Assembly (NCBI GenBank): GCA_016868775.1 | Contig: VGFT01000003.1 | Location: 248,001 to 312,000 of the forward strand | Reading direction: 5' to 3' | Source of the DNA: Bacteroidota bacterium | Lineage (GTDB): Bacteria; Bacteroidota; Bacteroidia; Chitinophagales; Chitinophagaceae | Length of the DNA: 64,000 nucleotides | Part shown: positions 38,495 to 47,435 of the stretch, in pieces | Layout of the letters: the number at the start of each line of letters is the position of its first letter | Position numbering within the stretch: the stretch's first letter is position 1 | The notes under the pieces: generated by a model | Told to the model about the DNA's origin: nothing | Seen by the model: the letters and a program-made list of their open reading frames with translations, nothing else | The model's database searches: none | Program-made: the position numbers and the translations under genes

Positions 38495-39757
38495 TTGAGT
38501 CAACTCTTCTACCAATTTTTCTGCTGGATCTATCCGTTGTTACTTCGGCTGGCAGCCCCGTTTAATCCCAAGGCCCGGGCTTGGGTAAATGGGCGTAAGG
38601 GCATTTTCGATCGACTGGAGGCGTTGCGAGGAAAAGGGCCCATGGTGTGGATCCATTGTGCCTCGTTGGGCGAATTTGAGCAAGGACGTCCTATTTTGGA
38701 GTCGGTCCGAAAAAACTATCCTGCTTATCGGATCGTGCTGACTTTTTTCTCTCCGTCCGGATATGAAGCGCAAAAACATTTTACCGGTGCAGATTTCATT
38801 GATTACCTGCCCATGGATGGCCCCCGAAATGCCAAGCGCTTTTTGGAGGTCGTAGAGCCCAAGCTGGTCATTTTCGTGAAGTACGAATTCTGGTTCTTTT
38901 ATCTGAAAAAACTGTTCTATCGTAACATACCGCTGTTGTTGGTTTCGGCCTATTTCCGTCCCTCTATGTCGTTTTTTAAATGGTACGGTCAGCTCTCCCG
39001 AAAAATGCTGACTCGTTTTCATCACATTTTTGTCCAGGAGGAAACATCAAAAATGCTCTTGGAGCGGATTGGCATCGTGCAGAATGTGGAGATCGGTGGC
39101 GATACCCGTTTCGATCGGGTGCTGGCCATTGCGCAACAGCCGGCAAGCGATCCCACTGCTCAGCGAATCTTTTCAAACCGCCGTGCCATCGTTGTAGGCA
39201 GCAGTTGGCCAGCCGATGAGGCACTCTGGCTGTCCGTGCAGCCTTGGTTAAACGAAAGCGGAATTGCACTCGTGTTGGTACCCCATGAAGTGAGCAGCAA
39301 CCACCTACAGGCGTTGCAAAAACAATTCCCCACCGCCCGGCGGTTTTCGGAATTGGAAGCAGGGCAGGAATGGCACTCAGAGGGGCTGATCGTAGATCGG
39401 GTGGGATTGTTAGCCGAATTGTATCGATATGGATGGATCAATTACGTGGGAGGCGGATTAACCAGCGGAGGGGTGCACAACGTATTGGAGGCGGCCGTCT
39501 ATGCCCGTCCGGTAATCACCGGCCCACGCATCGAAAAATACCGCGAGGCCGTGGAACTGGCTGAGGCAAAGGGATCGCAGACACTGGAAGAGGAAAAAAC
39601 CGTGACGCATTTGCAAGAAACCTTAGAGAATTGGTTGAAGCATCCCCAACAAGCGCAAGAAATGGGTGATCGGGCGGGTCGGTACGTACGGGAACGAAGC
39701 GGCGCGACCGCACGGGTCCTGCGCCACATTCAAGAAAATCGTCTTCTAACCAATTGA
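38495..39757 (+). CDS. waaA: 3-deoxy-D-manno-octulosonic acid transferase (GT30)
   Basis: A 420-residue glycosyltransferase that adds Kdo to lipid A precursor at the inner membrane. An N-terminal membrane segment (FFCWIYPLLLRLA) is followed by GPMVWIHCASLGEFEQGRP, LILVSAYFRPS-like core, IGGDTRFDRV and the donor-site GGGLTSGGVHNVLEA. I propose TTG at 38495 (MSQLFYQFF) as start because the frame further upstream contains the promoter box. The 3' end overlaps the convergent gene at 39730 by 28 bases. Confidence 0.92.
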   Translation: MSQLFYQFFCWIYPLLLRLAAPFNPKARAWVNGRKGIFDRLEALRGKGPMVWIHCASLGEFEQGRPILESVRKNYPAYRIVLTFFSPSGYEAQKHFTGADFIDYLPMDGPRNAKRFLEVVEPKLVIFVKYEFWFFYLKKLFYRNIPLLLVSAYFRPSMSFFKWYGQLSRKMLTRFHHIFVQEETSKMLLERIGIVQNVEIGGDTRFDRVLAIAQQPASDPTAQRIFSNRRAIVVGSSWPADEALWLSVQPWLNESGIALVLVPHEVSSNHLQALQKQFPTARRFSELEAGQEWHSEGLIVDRVGLLAELYRYGWINYVGGGLTSGGVHNVLEAAVYARPVITGPRIEKYREAVELAEAKGSQTLEEEKTVTHLQETLENWLKHPQQAQEMGDRAGRYVRERSGATARVLRHIQENRLLTN

Positions 39758-40455
39758 TCAAAAAGCGTGACCAAGGGATGATCGACCGGCCAACCCAATT
39801 TGGTTTTCAATTCCCGGTTGATCCAAAAATCCGCTTCGTTTAGAACCTGAAATTGATTGATGGTTTTGATGCTTCGTTCATACATGGCCTCATCGTTTCG
39901 AAAGAGCTCTCGTATGAATTGAAATCGTTCGTTTACCCCGATAGCTCTGCGCAGGTCGGCAATAGGTCCTTCCTGAAGCGTATGGTATCGATCTTCGGAA
40001 GATGTTTTCAATTGGTCGTTCAGCGATGGAATATCGGATAAGAGTTTTTCGTTCAGCTCCGTATCTCGGTGCATGTATAAGGTGGGCACCTCTTCCATGA
40101 CATTATATGTGATGCTTCCTTCTTCTTTGGGGGAAGGGGTCGGGGGGATTAATTTCTCCACCACAAATTCCTCGTCAAAAAGTACCAGCGGATTTAATTT
40201 GGGGATGTTGTCTGTTGCGGATGCCCCCTCAGAGATGGCTGGTGTTGAATCGGGTTCAGCCGATCGGTCCACTTGAAGGGGTGTTTGCGGCAACACCACG
40301 GCCACTTTGGCCGTTCCCAGTGATCGCGTCGTAGAGCCGGCGTCCCGATCCAATTCCAAATTCAACAGGGCCAGTGTTTGGCGCAGCAATTCCGGGCTTG
40401 CGCCGGTTATTAATTGCTGATTCAATTCCTCCACTAACTGCCTGAATCGTTCCAT
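39730..40455 (-). CDS. Conserved-looking protein of unknown function
   Basis: A 241-residue soluble protein that I do not recognise. The N-terminal third is helical and charged ([16 protein letters not shown]). The middle is Ser/Pro/Glu-rich and probably disordered. The C-terminal part is again helical and looks like the conserved core: [20 protein letters not shown], then [16 protein letters not shown] and a Trp-containing segment near ADFWINREL. No signal peptide or membrane segment. It is transcribed away from tdk and converges on waaA. The ATG at 40455 is chosen; TTG at 40482 is the alternative. The charged, helical ends could mediate protein contacts, but no function is assigned. Confidence 0.75.
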   Translation of the reverse strand: MERFRQLVEELNQQLITGASPELLRQTLALLNLELDRDAGSTTRSLGTAKVAVVLPQTPLQVDRSAEPDSTPAISEGASATDNIPKLNPLVLFDEEFVVEKLIPPTPSPKEEGSITYNVMEEVPTLYMHRDTELNEKLLSDIPSLNDQLKTSSEDRYHTLQEGPIADLRRAIGVNERFQFIRELFRNDEAMYERSIKTINQFQVLNEADFWINRELKTKLGWPVDHPLVTLFDQLVRRRFS

Positions 40456-40460
40456 TCCGC

Positions 40461-40468
40461 TATTTTTG
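40461..40468 (+). promoter_or_regulatory. -7 box TATTTTTG for tdk
   Basis: Exact TAnnTTTG match 36 bases before the tdk ATG. Confidence 0.5.
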
Positions 40469-40504
40469 AATTCTTCGAGCAACCTAAAAATAGGAATAAA
40501 TCAT

Positions 40505-41071
40505 ATGTTCATAGAACCAAACACCAGCGGACTCCGTCGAGGCAGCATCGAAGTGATCTGCGGATCCATGTTCAGCGGAAAAACTGAAGAATTAATTCGA
40601 CGTTTGAAGCGGGTCAAGATTGCCAACCAGCGTGCCGCCATCTTCAAGCCCGCCCTGGATACACGCTACGATAAGCAACAAATCGTTTCGCACGATACCA
40701 ATGCGGTTGACTCCAAGCCGGTTGAACACTCCCGCCAGATCTTAGAGCAAGCGGGTGAAGCCGCCGTAATCGGGATCGATGAAGCCCAATTCTTCGACAG
40801 CGACCTGCCAGAAGTCTGCGACGAACTGGCCAAAAAAGGAATTCGGGTTATCGTGGCCGGGCTGGATATGGATTATTTGGGAAAACCATTTGGACAAATG
40901 CCCAACCTGCTAGCCAAAGCCGATTTTGTAACCAAGCTGCATGCCATTTGTATGCAATGTGGTCACCTTGCGAATTATTCCTTCCGAAAGATCGCCAACG
41001 ATGAACAAGTGGTGCTCGGCGCCAAAGATTCCTACGAGCCCCGATGCAGGAGTTGTTACGATAAACCCTAA
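40505..41071 (+). CDS. tdk: Thymidine kinase, type II
   Basis: A 188-residue salvage kinase. P-loop [14 protein letters not shown], Walker B-like [10 protein letters not shown], and the zinc site with two visible CxxC pairs (CMQCGH, CRSCYD). The start is at 40505 (MFIEPNTSG); a TTG upstream at 40466 would overlap the promoter box. Followed 15 bases later by ccmB. Confidence 0.95.
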   Translation: MFIEPNTSGLRRGSIEVICGSMFSGKTEELIRRLKRVKIANQRAAIFKPALDTRYDKQQIVSHDTNAVDSKPVEHSRQILEQAGEAAVIGIDEAQFFDSDLPEVCDELAKKGIRVIVAGLDMDYLGKPFGQMPNLLAKADFVTKLHAICMQCGHLANYSFRKIANDEQVVLGAKDSYEPRCRSCYDKP

Positions 41072-41086
41072 TCCCCTTCCTAGCGC

Positions 41087-41737
41087 ATGACCCGAGCCAT
41101 CTGGACACTTTTCAAAAAAGATCTGCTGCTGGAGATCCGGCAACAATATAGCTTTTACGGGATCCTACTGTACGCGGTCTCCACGCTGTTTGTTTTGTAC
41201 TTGTCGATGGACACTCCGGAACCCCGCGTTTGGAACGGACTTTTTTGGATCATTCAATTATTTATCTGCATCAACGCCGTGGCCAAAGGCTTCTTACAAG
41301 AGAGCCGGGGGCGTTGGATATACTATTACACATTGGCGCATCCCGTTACCATTGTATTGGCCAAACTTCTTTTCAACGTGCTGCTCATGGCCGCAATGAG
41401 TGTGATCAGCTTGGGGCTGTTTCGTCTTTTTTTGGGAGCCCCCTACTTGAATGCCGGTCTGTTTATGGGGATCGTTTTATTAGGAGGAATTAGTCTCAGT
41501 CTGGTCTTCACTTTCTTGGCTGCGATCGCCGCCAAAGCACAGCAAAATGCTGCCATTTTGGCCATTCTGGGATTTCCGCTCATACTCCCCCAATTAATCC
41601 TGTTGCAACAAATATCCAGCGCTCAATTCAGCGCTGGAGCCGCGAATGATTGGGTTCCGGTGGCATTGCTGTTGGCGTTGGATGGCTTGGTGGTGGTGCT
41701 TGCCTCTATTCTTTTCCCCTTTATTTGGAAGGAGTAG
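41087..41737 (+). CDS. ccmB: Heme exporter CcmB (cytochrome c maturation)
   Basis: A 216-residue inner membrane protein with about six hydrophobic helices. LFKKDLLLEIRQQYSFYGILLY at the start and the early ESRGRWIYYYTLAHP loop are characteristic. CcmB forms the membrane part of the CcmABC heme-handling complex; no ccmA is adjacent. It is followed by ccmC and ccmD-like genes in the same direction, with ccmC also having its own -7 box. Confidence 0.92.
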   Translation: MTRAIWTLFKKDLLLEIRQQYSFYGILLYAVSTLFVLYLSMDTPEPRVWNGLFWIIQLFICINAVAKGFLQESRGRWIYYYTLAHPVTIVLAKLLFNVLLMAAMSVISLGLFRLFLGAPYLNAGLFMGIVLLGGISLSLVFTFLAAIAAKAQQNAAILAILGFPLILPQLILLQQISSAQFSAGAANDWVPVALLLALDGLVVVLASILFPFIWKE

Positions 41738-41781
41738 AAATTATTCGCACCCCTTCCGCAGAAGGTTCTGCAGACAGACCT

Positions 41782-41789
41782 TACTTTTG
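41782..41789 (+). promoter_or_regulatory. -7 box TACTTTTG for ccmC
   Basis: Exact TAnnTTTG match 28 bases before the ccmC ATG. The palindrome GCAGAAGGTTCTGC lies just upstream. Confidence 0.5.
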
Positions 41790-41817
41790 CAGGGCAGTCC
41801 TTCATCGGACTTTGTTC

Positions 41818-42534
41818 ATGCCCGCAGTACCTAGCTATATGCATCGTTCCTGGTGGAAGATCACCGGAATTGTTTTACTGACCTACACCATCACGGCTGG
41901 CCTGCTTGGTCCTGTGCCCAAACTCCCCTTGCTGCAGGAAACCATCCGAAACCTGTACTTCCACGTCTGTATGTGGTTTGGTATGATGATCCTCTTCACC
42001 GTTTCCGTGATACAGGCGATCCGGTACCTGAGAAAAATGGATCGTCGGTATGACCTGGCAAGCCGACACTACGCCGGAGCGGGCATGTTGTTTGGTGTGC
42101 TGGGCTATTCAACCGGTATGATCTGGGCAGCCTTCACCTGGGCCGACCCCAACATTTCCTTCACGGATAACTTCAGTACCATCGCTCGTGACCCAAAGTT
42201 GATCGGTGCGGCCGTCTCCCTTTTGGTATACGTTGCCTACTTGGTGCTACGCGATTCCATTCCCGACATCGACCGGCGCGCCCGCATTAGTGCCGTCTAT
42301 AATATTTTTGCCTATGCCATCCTCTTCCCTGCCATCTGGATATTACCCCGGGTGATGGAAAGTTTACATCCGGGTCAGGATGGCAACCCGGCCCTCGATG
42401 TGAAAAATGACATTAGTTCTAGTATGCGCATCGTGTTCTATCCGGCCGTGATCGGGTGGACCCTCCTGGGGGTTTGGATCGCAACCCTACGAATCCGAAT
42501 GGAACAATTAAAAGAAAAACAACTCGATTCATGA
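41818..42534 (+). CDS. ccmC: Heme export/handling protein CcmC (CcsA family)
   Basis: A 238-residue polytopic membrane protein of the cytochrome c assembly family, with about six helices. The family tryptophan-rich motif appears in modified form as GMIWAAFTWADPN, with conserved His in FHVCMWFGM. It binds heme in the membrane and passes it on. ATG 41818 is chosen; ATG 41839 is possible. The stop overlaps the next gene by four bases (ATGA). Confidence 0.9.
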   Translation: MPAVPSYMHRSWWKITGIVLLTYTITAGLLGPVPKLPLLQETIRNLYFHVCMWFGMMILFTVSVIQAIRYLRKMDRRYDLASRHYAGAGMLFGVLGYSTGMIWAAFTWADPNISFTDNFSTIARDPKLIGAAVSLLVYVAYLVLRDSIPDIDRRARISAVYNIFAYAILFPAIWILPRVMESLHPGQDGNPALDVKNDISSSMRIVFYPAVIGWTLLGVWIATLRIRMEQLKEKQLDS

Positions 42535-42725
42535 ACGCGATCTCCTTACTTACACTTTCTTTATTACAGTCCGTTGCCAAGCCGGTCGTAACCATGGCCG
42601 ATCAAATGCGTAGCGATGGACGCATCTACGTCGTTATTGCAGTGATGCTTACGATTTTACTAGGGATCACCTTCTATTTGGTGCGCCTGGATAAAAAAAT
42701 CAGCCGGCTCGAAAAACAATCCTAA
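42531..42725 (+). CDS. CcmD-like small membrane protein
   Basis: A 64-residue protein with one membrane helix (IYVVIAVMLTILLGITFYLV) followed by a short basic tail (RLDKKISRLEKQ). Position directly after ccmC, the four-base overlap and the size match CcmD, which tethers CcmC and the heme chaperone. Sequence in this family is poorly conserved, so context carries the call. An N-terminal hydrophobic stretch may be a second weak helix. Confidence 0.8.
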   Translation: MNAISLLTLSLLQSVAKPVVTMADQMRSDGRIYVVIAVMLTILLGITFYLVRLDKKISRLEKQS

Positions 42726-42774
42726 ACTACTCGTATCTCTTTGCTAATGATTGCTCAACCATAAAACCCTACGC

Positions 42775-44193
42775 ATGTCGAACAAACCCTACAGCTTTTT
42801 TGGCGCCGTCGAACGCAGTTTCGACAAAGCGGCTGCATTTACTACCTGGGACAAAGGAATTCTCAACCAGATCAAGGAATGCAATGCCGTCTATCAAATG
42901 CGTTTCCCGGTCAAACGTGACGATGGATCCATCGAAGTCATCGAGGCATACCGAGTACAACACTCCCATCATAAAACACCCTGCAAAGGAGGAATTCGTT
43001 TTGCCGCCGAAGTCAATCAGGATGAAGTAATGGCCTTGGCTGCCCTGATGACCTATAAATGCGCCATTGTGAACGTACCATTCGGCGGAGGCAAGGGAGG
43101 CATCAAGATCAATCCCAAAAAATATTCCACCTACGAACTGGAAAAGATCACACGTCGCTACACGGCTGAACTGATCAAAAAGAATTTCATCGGACCGGGT
43201 ACCGACGTGCCCGCCCCCGACTACGGAACCGGCGAAAGAGAAATGGCCTGGATCCTGGATACCTACGCGGCCATGCACCCGGGCGAGATCGATGCAGCCG
43301 GTTGCGTTACGGGTAAGCCCATCACCCAAGGAGGCGTTCGGGGCAGAAGAGAGGCCACCGGGCTTGGTGTGTTCTATGGCGTACGCGAAGTATGTAACAT
43401 GGCCGACATAATGCAGAAATTAGGTCTGACAACCGGACTGGAAGGGAAGCGCGTAATCGTACAAGGGCTCGGAAACGTAGGATACCACTCCGCCAAGTTC
43501 TTTCAACAAGCAGGCGCCAAGATCGTTGCCCTCGCCGAATACGAGGGGGCCATTCAATCCGATGCCGGATTGGATGTGGATGCAGTTTTCCAACACCGCA
43601 AATCTACCGGCTCGATCCTGAATTTCCCCGGACCGAAAAATTTTGAAAAAAGCTCGGATGCGTTGGAAAAAGAATGTGATATCCTGATCCCCGCTGCGCT
43701 GGAAAACGTGATCGATGGAGAAAACGCCCCACGCATCAACGCAAAACTAATCGGTGAGGCAGCCAATGGTCCCCTTACCCCCGAAGCCGACGAGATCCTT
43801 GCCAAAAAGGGTACGATCGTTATCCCCGATATGTACCTGAACGCCGGTGGGGTAACGGTTTCTTATTTCGAATGGTTAAAAAATCTTAGTCACGTTCGCT
43901 ATGGCCGTCTGGAGAAACGATTCACTGAAAATCAAAATGCTCACATCCTCGGACAAATGGAGGCCCTATCCGGAAAGAAAGTGGGACAAACAGAAAGAGA
44001 ATCTATTCTGCATGGCCCCGATGAAGTCGACTTGGTCTACAGCGGACTGGAGGAAACCATGATCACCGCTACCCACGAAATCATGAACACCTGGAAAGCC
44101 AATCCGTCCATTCCAGATATGCGTACGGCCGCTTATGTTGTAGCCATAAACAAGGTAGGCACCAGTTATGCGGAACTGGGCATCTTCCCATAA
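42775..44193 (+). CDS. gdhA: Glutamate dehydrogenase
   Basis: A 472-residue Glu/Leu/Phe/Val dehydrogenase that interconverts glutamate and 2-oxoglutarate. [27 protein letters not shown] contains the substrate-binding lysines, and [10 protein letters not shown] carries the catalytic region. The NAD(P) motif is [28 protein letters not shown] is also diagnostic. The start at 42775 (MSNKPYSFF) is preferred to a TTG-type start at 42751. Ends in a terminator. Confidence 0.95.
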   Translation: MSNKPYSFFGAVERSFDKAAAFTTWDKGILNQIKECNAVYQMRFPVKRDDGSIEVIEAYRVQHSHHKTPCKGGIRFAAEVNQDEVMALAALMTYKCAIVNVPFGGGKGGIKINPKKYSTYELEKITRRYTAELIKKNFIGPGTDVPAPDYGTGEREMAWILDTYAAMHPGEIDAAGCVTGKPITQGGVRGRREATGLGVFYGVREVCNMADIMQKLGLTTGLEGKRVIVQGLGNVGYHSAKFFQQAGAKIVALAEYEGAIQSDAGLDVDAVFQHRKSTGSILNFPGPKNFEKSSDALEKECDILIPAALENVIDGENAPRINAKLIGEAANGPLTPEADEILAKKGTIVIPDMYLNAGGVTVSYFEWLKNLSHVRYGRLEKRFTENQNAHILGQMEALSGKKVGQTERESILHGPDEVDLVYSGLEETMITATHEIMNTWKANPSIPDMRTAAYVVAINKVGTSYAELGIFP

Positions 44194-44217
44194 TCGCATC
44201 GTAAAGGACCAATACAA

Positions 44218-44243
44218 AATGGGGCATTGCCCCTTTTTTATTT
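44218..44243 (+). terminator. Terminator of gdhA
   Basis: GGGGC and GCCCC enclose a three-base loop and are followed by TTTTTT. Confidence 0.85.
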
Positions 44244-44245
44244 TC

Positions 44246-45751
44246 TCAACGTGTTGCCGCCTCCACATTCAAACGACCCCATCCGTAAGAAGATGATTTT
44301 TGCGGATAGCCACTGCTGTTTCGCTGCAAACGACTCACCAGCTGATCTCTTGTCAACCGCGGATACCTGGACCAAACCAATGCGGCCATACCCGCCATGC
44401 TGGCTGTAGCAACCGACGAGCCACCCACCGTGGAAGGCCAGTCGCCTGCATCAGCCAACGAGAGCGGATACATTCCATCAGCCTGATGCTCCATGGTTAC
44501 GACAAAATCTACTTCGGGACCCTTGTGACAAACCTTACACGCATCCAGGAAAAGCGTATTCTTGACACCTGTCACCGCCTGAACCTCCGACAAGGATGCC
44601 GGGAATATGACACCGGGCCAACCCGACGTCCATCCAAACGAAGTACCCGCCGCAGAAAAGATCAATTTTCCTTTTGCATGCGCATAGCGGATCGCATCGG
44701 TCAGGTAGCCGCTGCTGGTGATCCGTCCCATACTCATGCTTATGATTCGAACATCCCTGCGATTGGCAGCGTTGGTATAGGCATCAACCACCCCCTTCAA
44801 TTCACGCGGCTCATCCAAAAACACATCAGTGGCTGCCCGGCACGTGACCAAATCACAATTGTAGGCAATCCCCACAGCGTTCCCATCTACGCCTCTGGGA
44901 CCTGCCACGACCCCGGCCATGGAGGTACCATAACCACATCCATCATTCGATGTTTCCGGTGATCCCACCGGAATACCCACCACCATATTTTGAGGCAGCG
45001 TTACGATTCGCTCCAAGGAACGGCCGTAGGATTCACCCGAATTAATCGTAACCCCTAAATTTCCCTGCGCCCAGGAACAACCCGTATCGATCACAAAAAC
45101 CTTCACTCCTTTCCCGCTGCATCGACTCCATGCCTTGTGAATTCCATGGGCTGAATAATTCCAGGACTGCTTGGCTGCCGGAGCAATCGGGTCATAATGG
45201 ATTCCGGCGCGAATATCTCAATTAGGAGTATTGTTGCCACAACCACTGCTCGATTCGACCTGTGGAATACCCGCAACCAGTTTTCGATCATAACTCAAGG
45301 GCTCAACATACCGAACATATGGAGAGGAAAGAAGCCTGCGCACTGCCCCAAGACTCGATACGCGCAACAAAATCACGGGTAAAAATTTCTCTTGCCAGAT
45401 CTCCAACTCTTTTGCCCCGGATAACAACGCCTCGCGAATCACCTGCTCCCGGGCATGTCGCCATTCGCCTGCTTGCAGATCGATCTTGCCCAACCAACCT
45501 GAATCCGGCTGAAAATACCTGGGCTGATACCCCACGGCCACCAATGAATCGGAATGCACAATAGCCGACCAAAGAAAAAGCGGATCGGTCGTTGCCCACT
45601 CCATTTTTCCATTTTGCTTACAAGCCGAATACACCCGCGCATTGATGTGTTCCACCGAGAACAATTCCGGCTGCCGGGCGGAAGGCGACCAGGTTGTTTT
45701 TTGACAAGCAGAAAAAAACAGGAGAAAACAAATTGCGAGAAAAAAATGCAT
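44246..45751 (-). pseudogene. S8 serine protease lipoprotein with in-frame TGA and altered catalytic His
   Basis: The frame runs from ATG 45751 to the stop at 44246 (about 501 codons). The N-terminus is a lipoprotein signal (LLFFSAC then Q), followed by a prodomain-like region. A TGA at 45218-45220 (codon 178) interrupts the frame, but coding sequence resumes at once (DIRAGIHYDPIAP) into the subtilisin domain. Catalytic Asp is in VFVIDTG and Ser in GGSSVATASMAG. The His of the HGTxxAG motif is Tyr (CGYGTSMAG; codon at 44930-44932), one base from CAT. The loss of both continuity and a triad residue argues for decay. A distal fragment could in principle start at 45106, but would lack export and activity. 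Confidence 0.85.
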
Positions 45752-45823
45752 AAGAATTATTGAGCGCACAAAATAGCTTTGGACCCGGGTCGGTTCCAAG
45801 GGAAAAAGACAGAAAAAGAAACG

Positions 45824-46264
45824 TTATTTTCGGAACCTTGGCCAGTCGCTACATTCCTGCAACCCTTCCGCCAATCTTTCCCAGCAACGGATCTCGCTTC
45901 CGTTGGCAATGATCAGATATGGAACGGGAATGCGAATGTGATACCGCAGCAGTTGCTCCATCACCGCCGCCTGCAGCGGCACTTCCGGCGCCTTGCATTC
46001 GATTAACACCTGAGGAGCACCGCTTGCATCGTGAACCAATATATCGTATCGTTTGCGCAGACCGTTCAAATCGATCTCTTTTTCCACTGCGATCCATCCG
46101 GCGGGCACGTGCAATACTTCGATGAACTGCTGGAGGAGTCGCTGGCGGGTCCACTCTTCCGGCGTGAGGGCCACCCATTTACGGCGGCAAGGATCGAAGA
46201 TCTCCTCTCGGCCCTGTTGCGATCGAAGCGCCGGTACCGACAGATCAGGATAAAGCGCAAGCAT
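45824..46264 (-). CDS. HsdR N-terminal domain protein (PD-(D/E)XK nuclease fold)
   Basis: A 146-residue stand-alone copy of the N-terminal nuclease-like domain of type I restriction HsdR (HSDR_N type). The active-site pattern is visible as RYDILV, then VLIECKAP (E-x-K). No helicase, HsdM or HsdS gene is nearby, so this is not a restriction system; such single-domain proteins are common housekeeping companions in Bacteroidota and their role is unknown. The ATG at 46264 lies five bases from its -7 box, predicting a leaderless mRNA. Divergent from AMP nucleosidase. Confidence 0.85.
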   Translation of the reverse strand: MLALYPDLSVPALRSQQGREEIFDPCRRKWVALTPEEWTRQRLLQQFIEVLHVPAGWIAVEKEIDLNGLRKRYDILVHDASGAPQVLIECKAPEVPLQAAVMEQLLRYHIRIPVPYLIIANGSEIRCWERLAEGLQECSDWPRFRK

Positions 46265-46268
46265 GCTT

Positions 46269-46276
46269 CAAAACTA
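46269..46276 (-). promoter_or_regulatory. -7 box TAGTTTTG for the HsdR-N gene
   Basis: Exact TAnnTTTG match on the minus strand, ending four bases before the ATG. Confidence 0.5.
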
Positions 46277-46282
46277 AATGAT

Positions 46283-46290
46283 TAATTTCG
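46283..46290 (+). promoter_or_regulatory. Imperfect -7 box TAATTTCG for AMP nucleosidase
   Basis: One mismatch to TAnnTTTG and five bases before the ATG. It is adjacent to the divergent box of the HsdR-N gene. Confidence 0.35.
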
Positions 46291-46295
46291 GGTGC

Positions 46296-47066
46296 ATGAA
46301 ATCAAAAGAAGAGATCGTCAAAAACTGGTTGCCGAGGTATACGGGGCAGCCATTGGAGAAATTTGGCAAGTATATCTTGCTGACCAACTTTAGCCACTAC
46401 CTGAACCTGTTCTCAAAATGGAATGGTGTTCCGATCGTAGGTGCCGATCGTCCGATGCCCTGCGTCACCGCCGACAACATCACCCTGATCAATTTCGGTA
46501 TGGGATCGCCTACGGCTGCCACGATCATGGACCTCCTCACCGCCATCGAACCGGAGGCGGTGTTGTTTTTGGGAAAGTGCGGGGGACTCAAAAAAAGAAA
46601 TAAACTCGGCGATCTGATCCTTCCCATCGCGGCCATCCGCGGAGAAGGTACCTCCAACGATTATTTTCCCTCTGAAGTTCCGGCCCTGCCGGCCTTCGCG
46701 CTTCAAAAAGCCGTCTCCACCACGATACGCGATTACGAAGTGGATTATTGGACCGGCACCGTGTACACCACCAACCGCCGCGTTTGGGAGCACGACGAAC
46801 CCTTCAAAGAATACCTACAAAAGATCCGCGCCTATGCCATCGATATGGAGACCGCCTCCATCTTCACCGTCGGATTCTTCAATAAAATTCCGACCGGTGC
46901 GCTGTTGCTGGTCAGCGACCAACCGATGATCCCCGAAGGCGTCAAGACCGAGGAAAGTGACAAACAGATCACTTCGCAATTCGTCGAAAATCACCTCAAG
47001 ATAGGAATCGATTCACTCAAACAATTGATTCACGGAGGACAAACCGTCCGACACCTAAAATTCTAA
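46296..47066 (+). CDS. amn: AMP nucleosidase
   Basis: A 256-residue phosphorylase-fold protein of the short AMP nucleosidase type, which splits AMP into adenine and ribose 5-phosphate. Characteristic segments: KSKEEIVKNWLPRYTG, INFGMGSPTAATIMDLL, FLGKCGGLKK, RGEGTSNDYFP and DMETASIFTVGF. The start at 46296 (MKSKEEIV) is preferred to 46278, which lies before the -7 box. Followed after three bases by a small lipoprotein. Confidence 0.9.
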   Translation: MKSKEEIVKNWLPRYTGQPLEKFGKYILLTNFSHYLNLFSKWNGVPIVGADRPMPCVTADNITLINFGMGSPTAATIMDLLTAIEPEAVLFLGKCGGLKKRNKLGDLILPIAAIRGEGTSNDYFPSEVPALPAFALQKAVSTTIRDYEVDYWTGTVYTTNRRVWEHDEPFKEYLQKIRAYAIDMETASIFTVGFFNKIPTGALLLVSDQPMIPEGVKTEESDKQITSQFVENHLKIGIDSLKQLIHGGQTVRHLKF

Positions 47067-47069
47067 ATC

Positions 47070-47435
47070 ATGCCCACACTGATCCTGCTATTATCCTTGT
47101 GGCTGCTAAACATTATCGGCTGCCAAAAAACGGAAAGTGGTCCCATCTACCAAGGACAGGTAGAGGTCATTGGCATTTGCGACAATTACACCTTGCGTGA
47201 ACTGAATGGCGGACTGGATACGACACTGGTAGCAGCGAGTTGGACCAACCCCGCAACCAACCTTACCTATACCGATGCATTTGCACTGGAAAATCCCTGT
47301 GATTTTCCGGACGCATTTCAAGTGGGCGACACTTTTTCCTTCCGGGTCGTATCCCGCGCCAGCAACTGCATACGGTGTCTGGCTTATTATCCCACTCCAC
47401 CCAAGCTGCTTACCATTCAGGTCGTTGAACCCTGA
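47070..47435 (+). CDS. Small putative lipoprotein
   Basis: A 121-residue protein with a lipoprotein signal (LWLLNIIGC then Q). The mature part has four further Cys (GICDN, NPCDF, NCIRC) and no family I recognise. It likely sits on a membrane facing the periplasm or surface. The stop overlaps the ATG of the ABC ATPase by one base (TGATG), and it begins three bases after the amn stop, so all three may be one transcript. Confidence 0.75.
   Translation: MPTLILLLSLWLLNIIGCQKTESGPIYQGQVEVIGICDNYTLRELNGGLDTTLVAASWTNPATNLTYTDAFALENPCDFPDAFQVGDTFSFRVVSRASNCIRCLAYYPTPPKLLTIQVVEP

Noticed and set aside
26703-45751. Reassignment of TGA to tryptophan
   Set aside because: TGA ends several normal genes here (for example ispD, degT and the Gfo/Idh gene), and Trp is encoded by TGG throughout.
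45824-46264. Type I restriction-modification system
   Set aside because: Only the HsdR N-terminal domain is present, with no helicase, HsdM or HsdS nearby.
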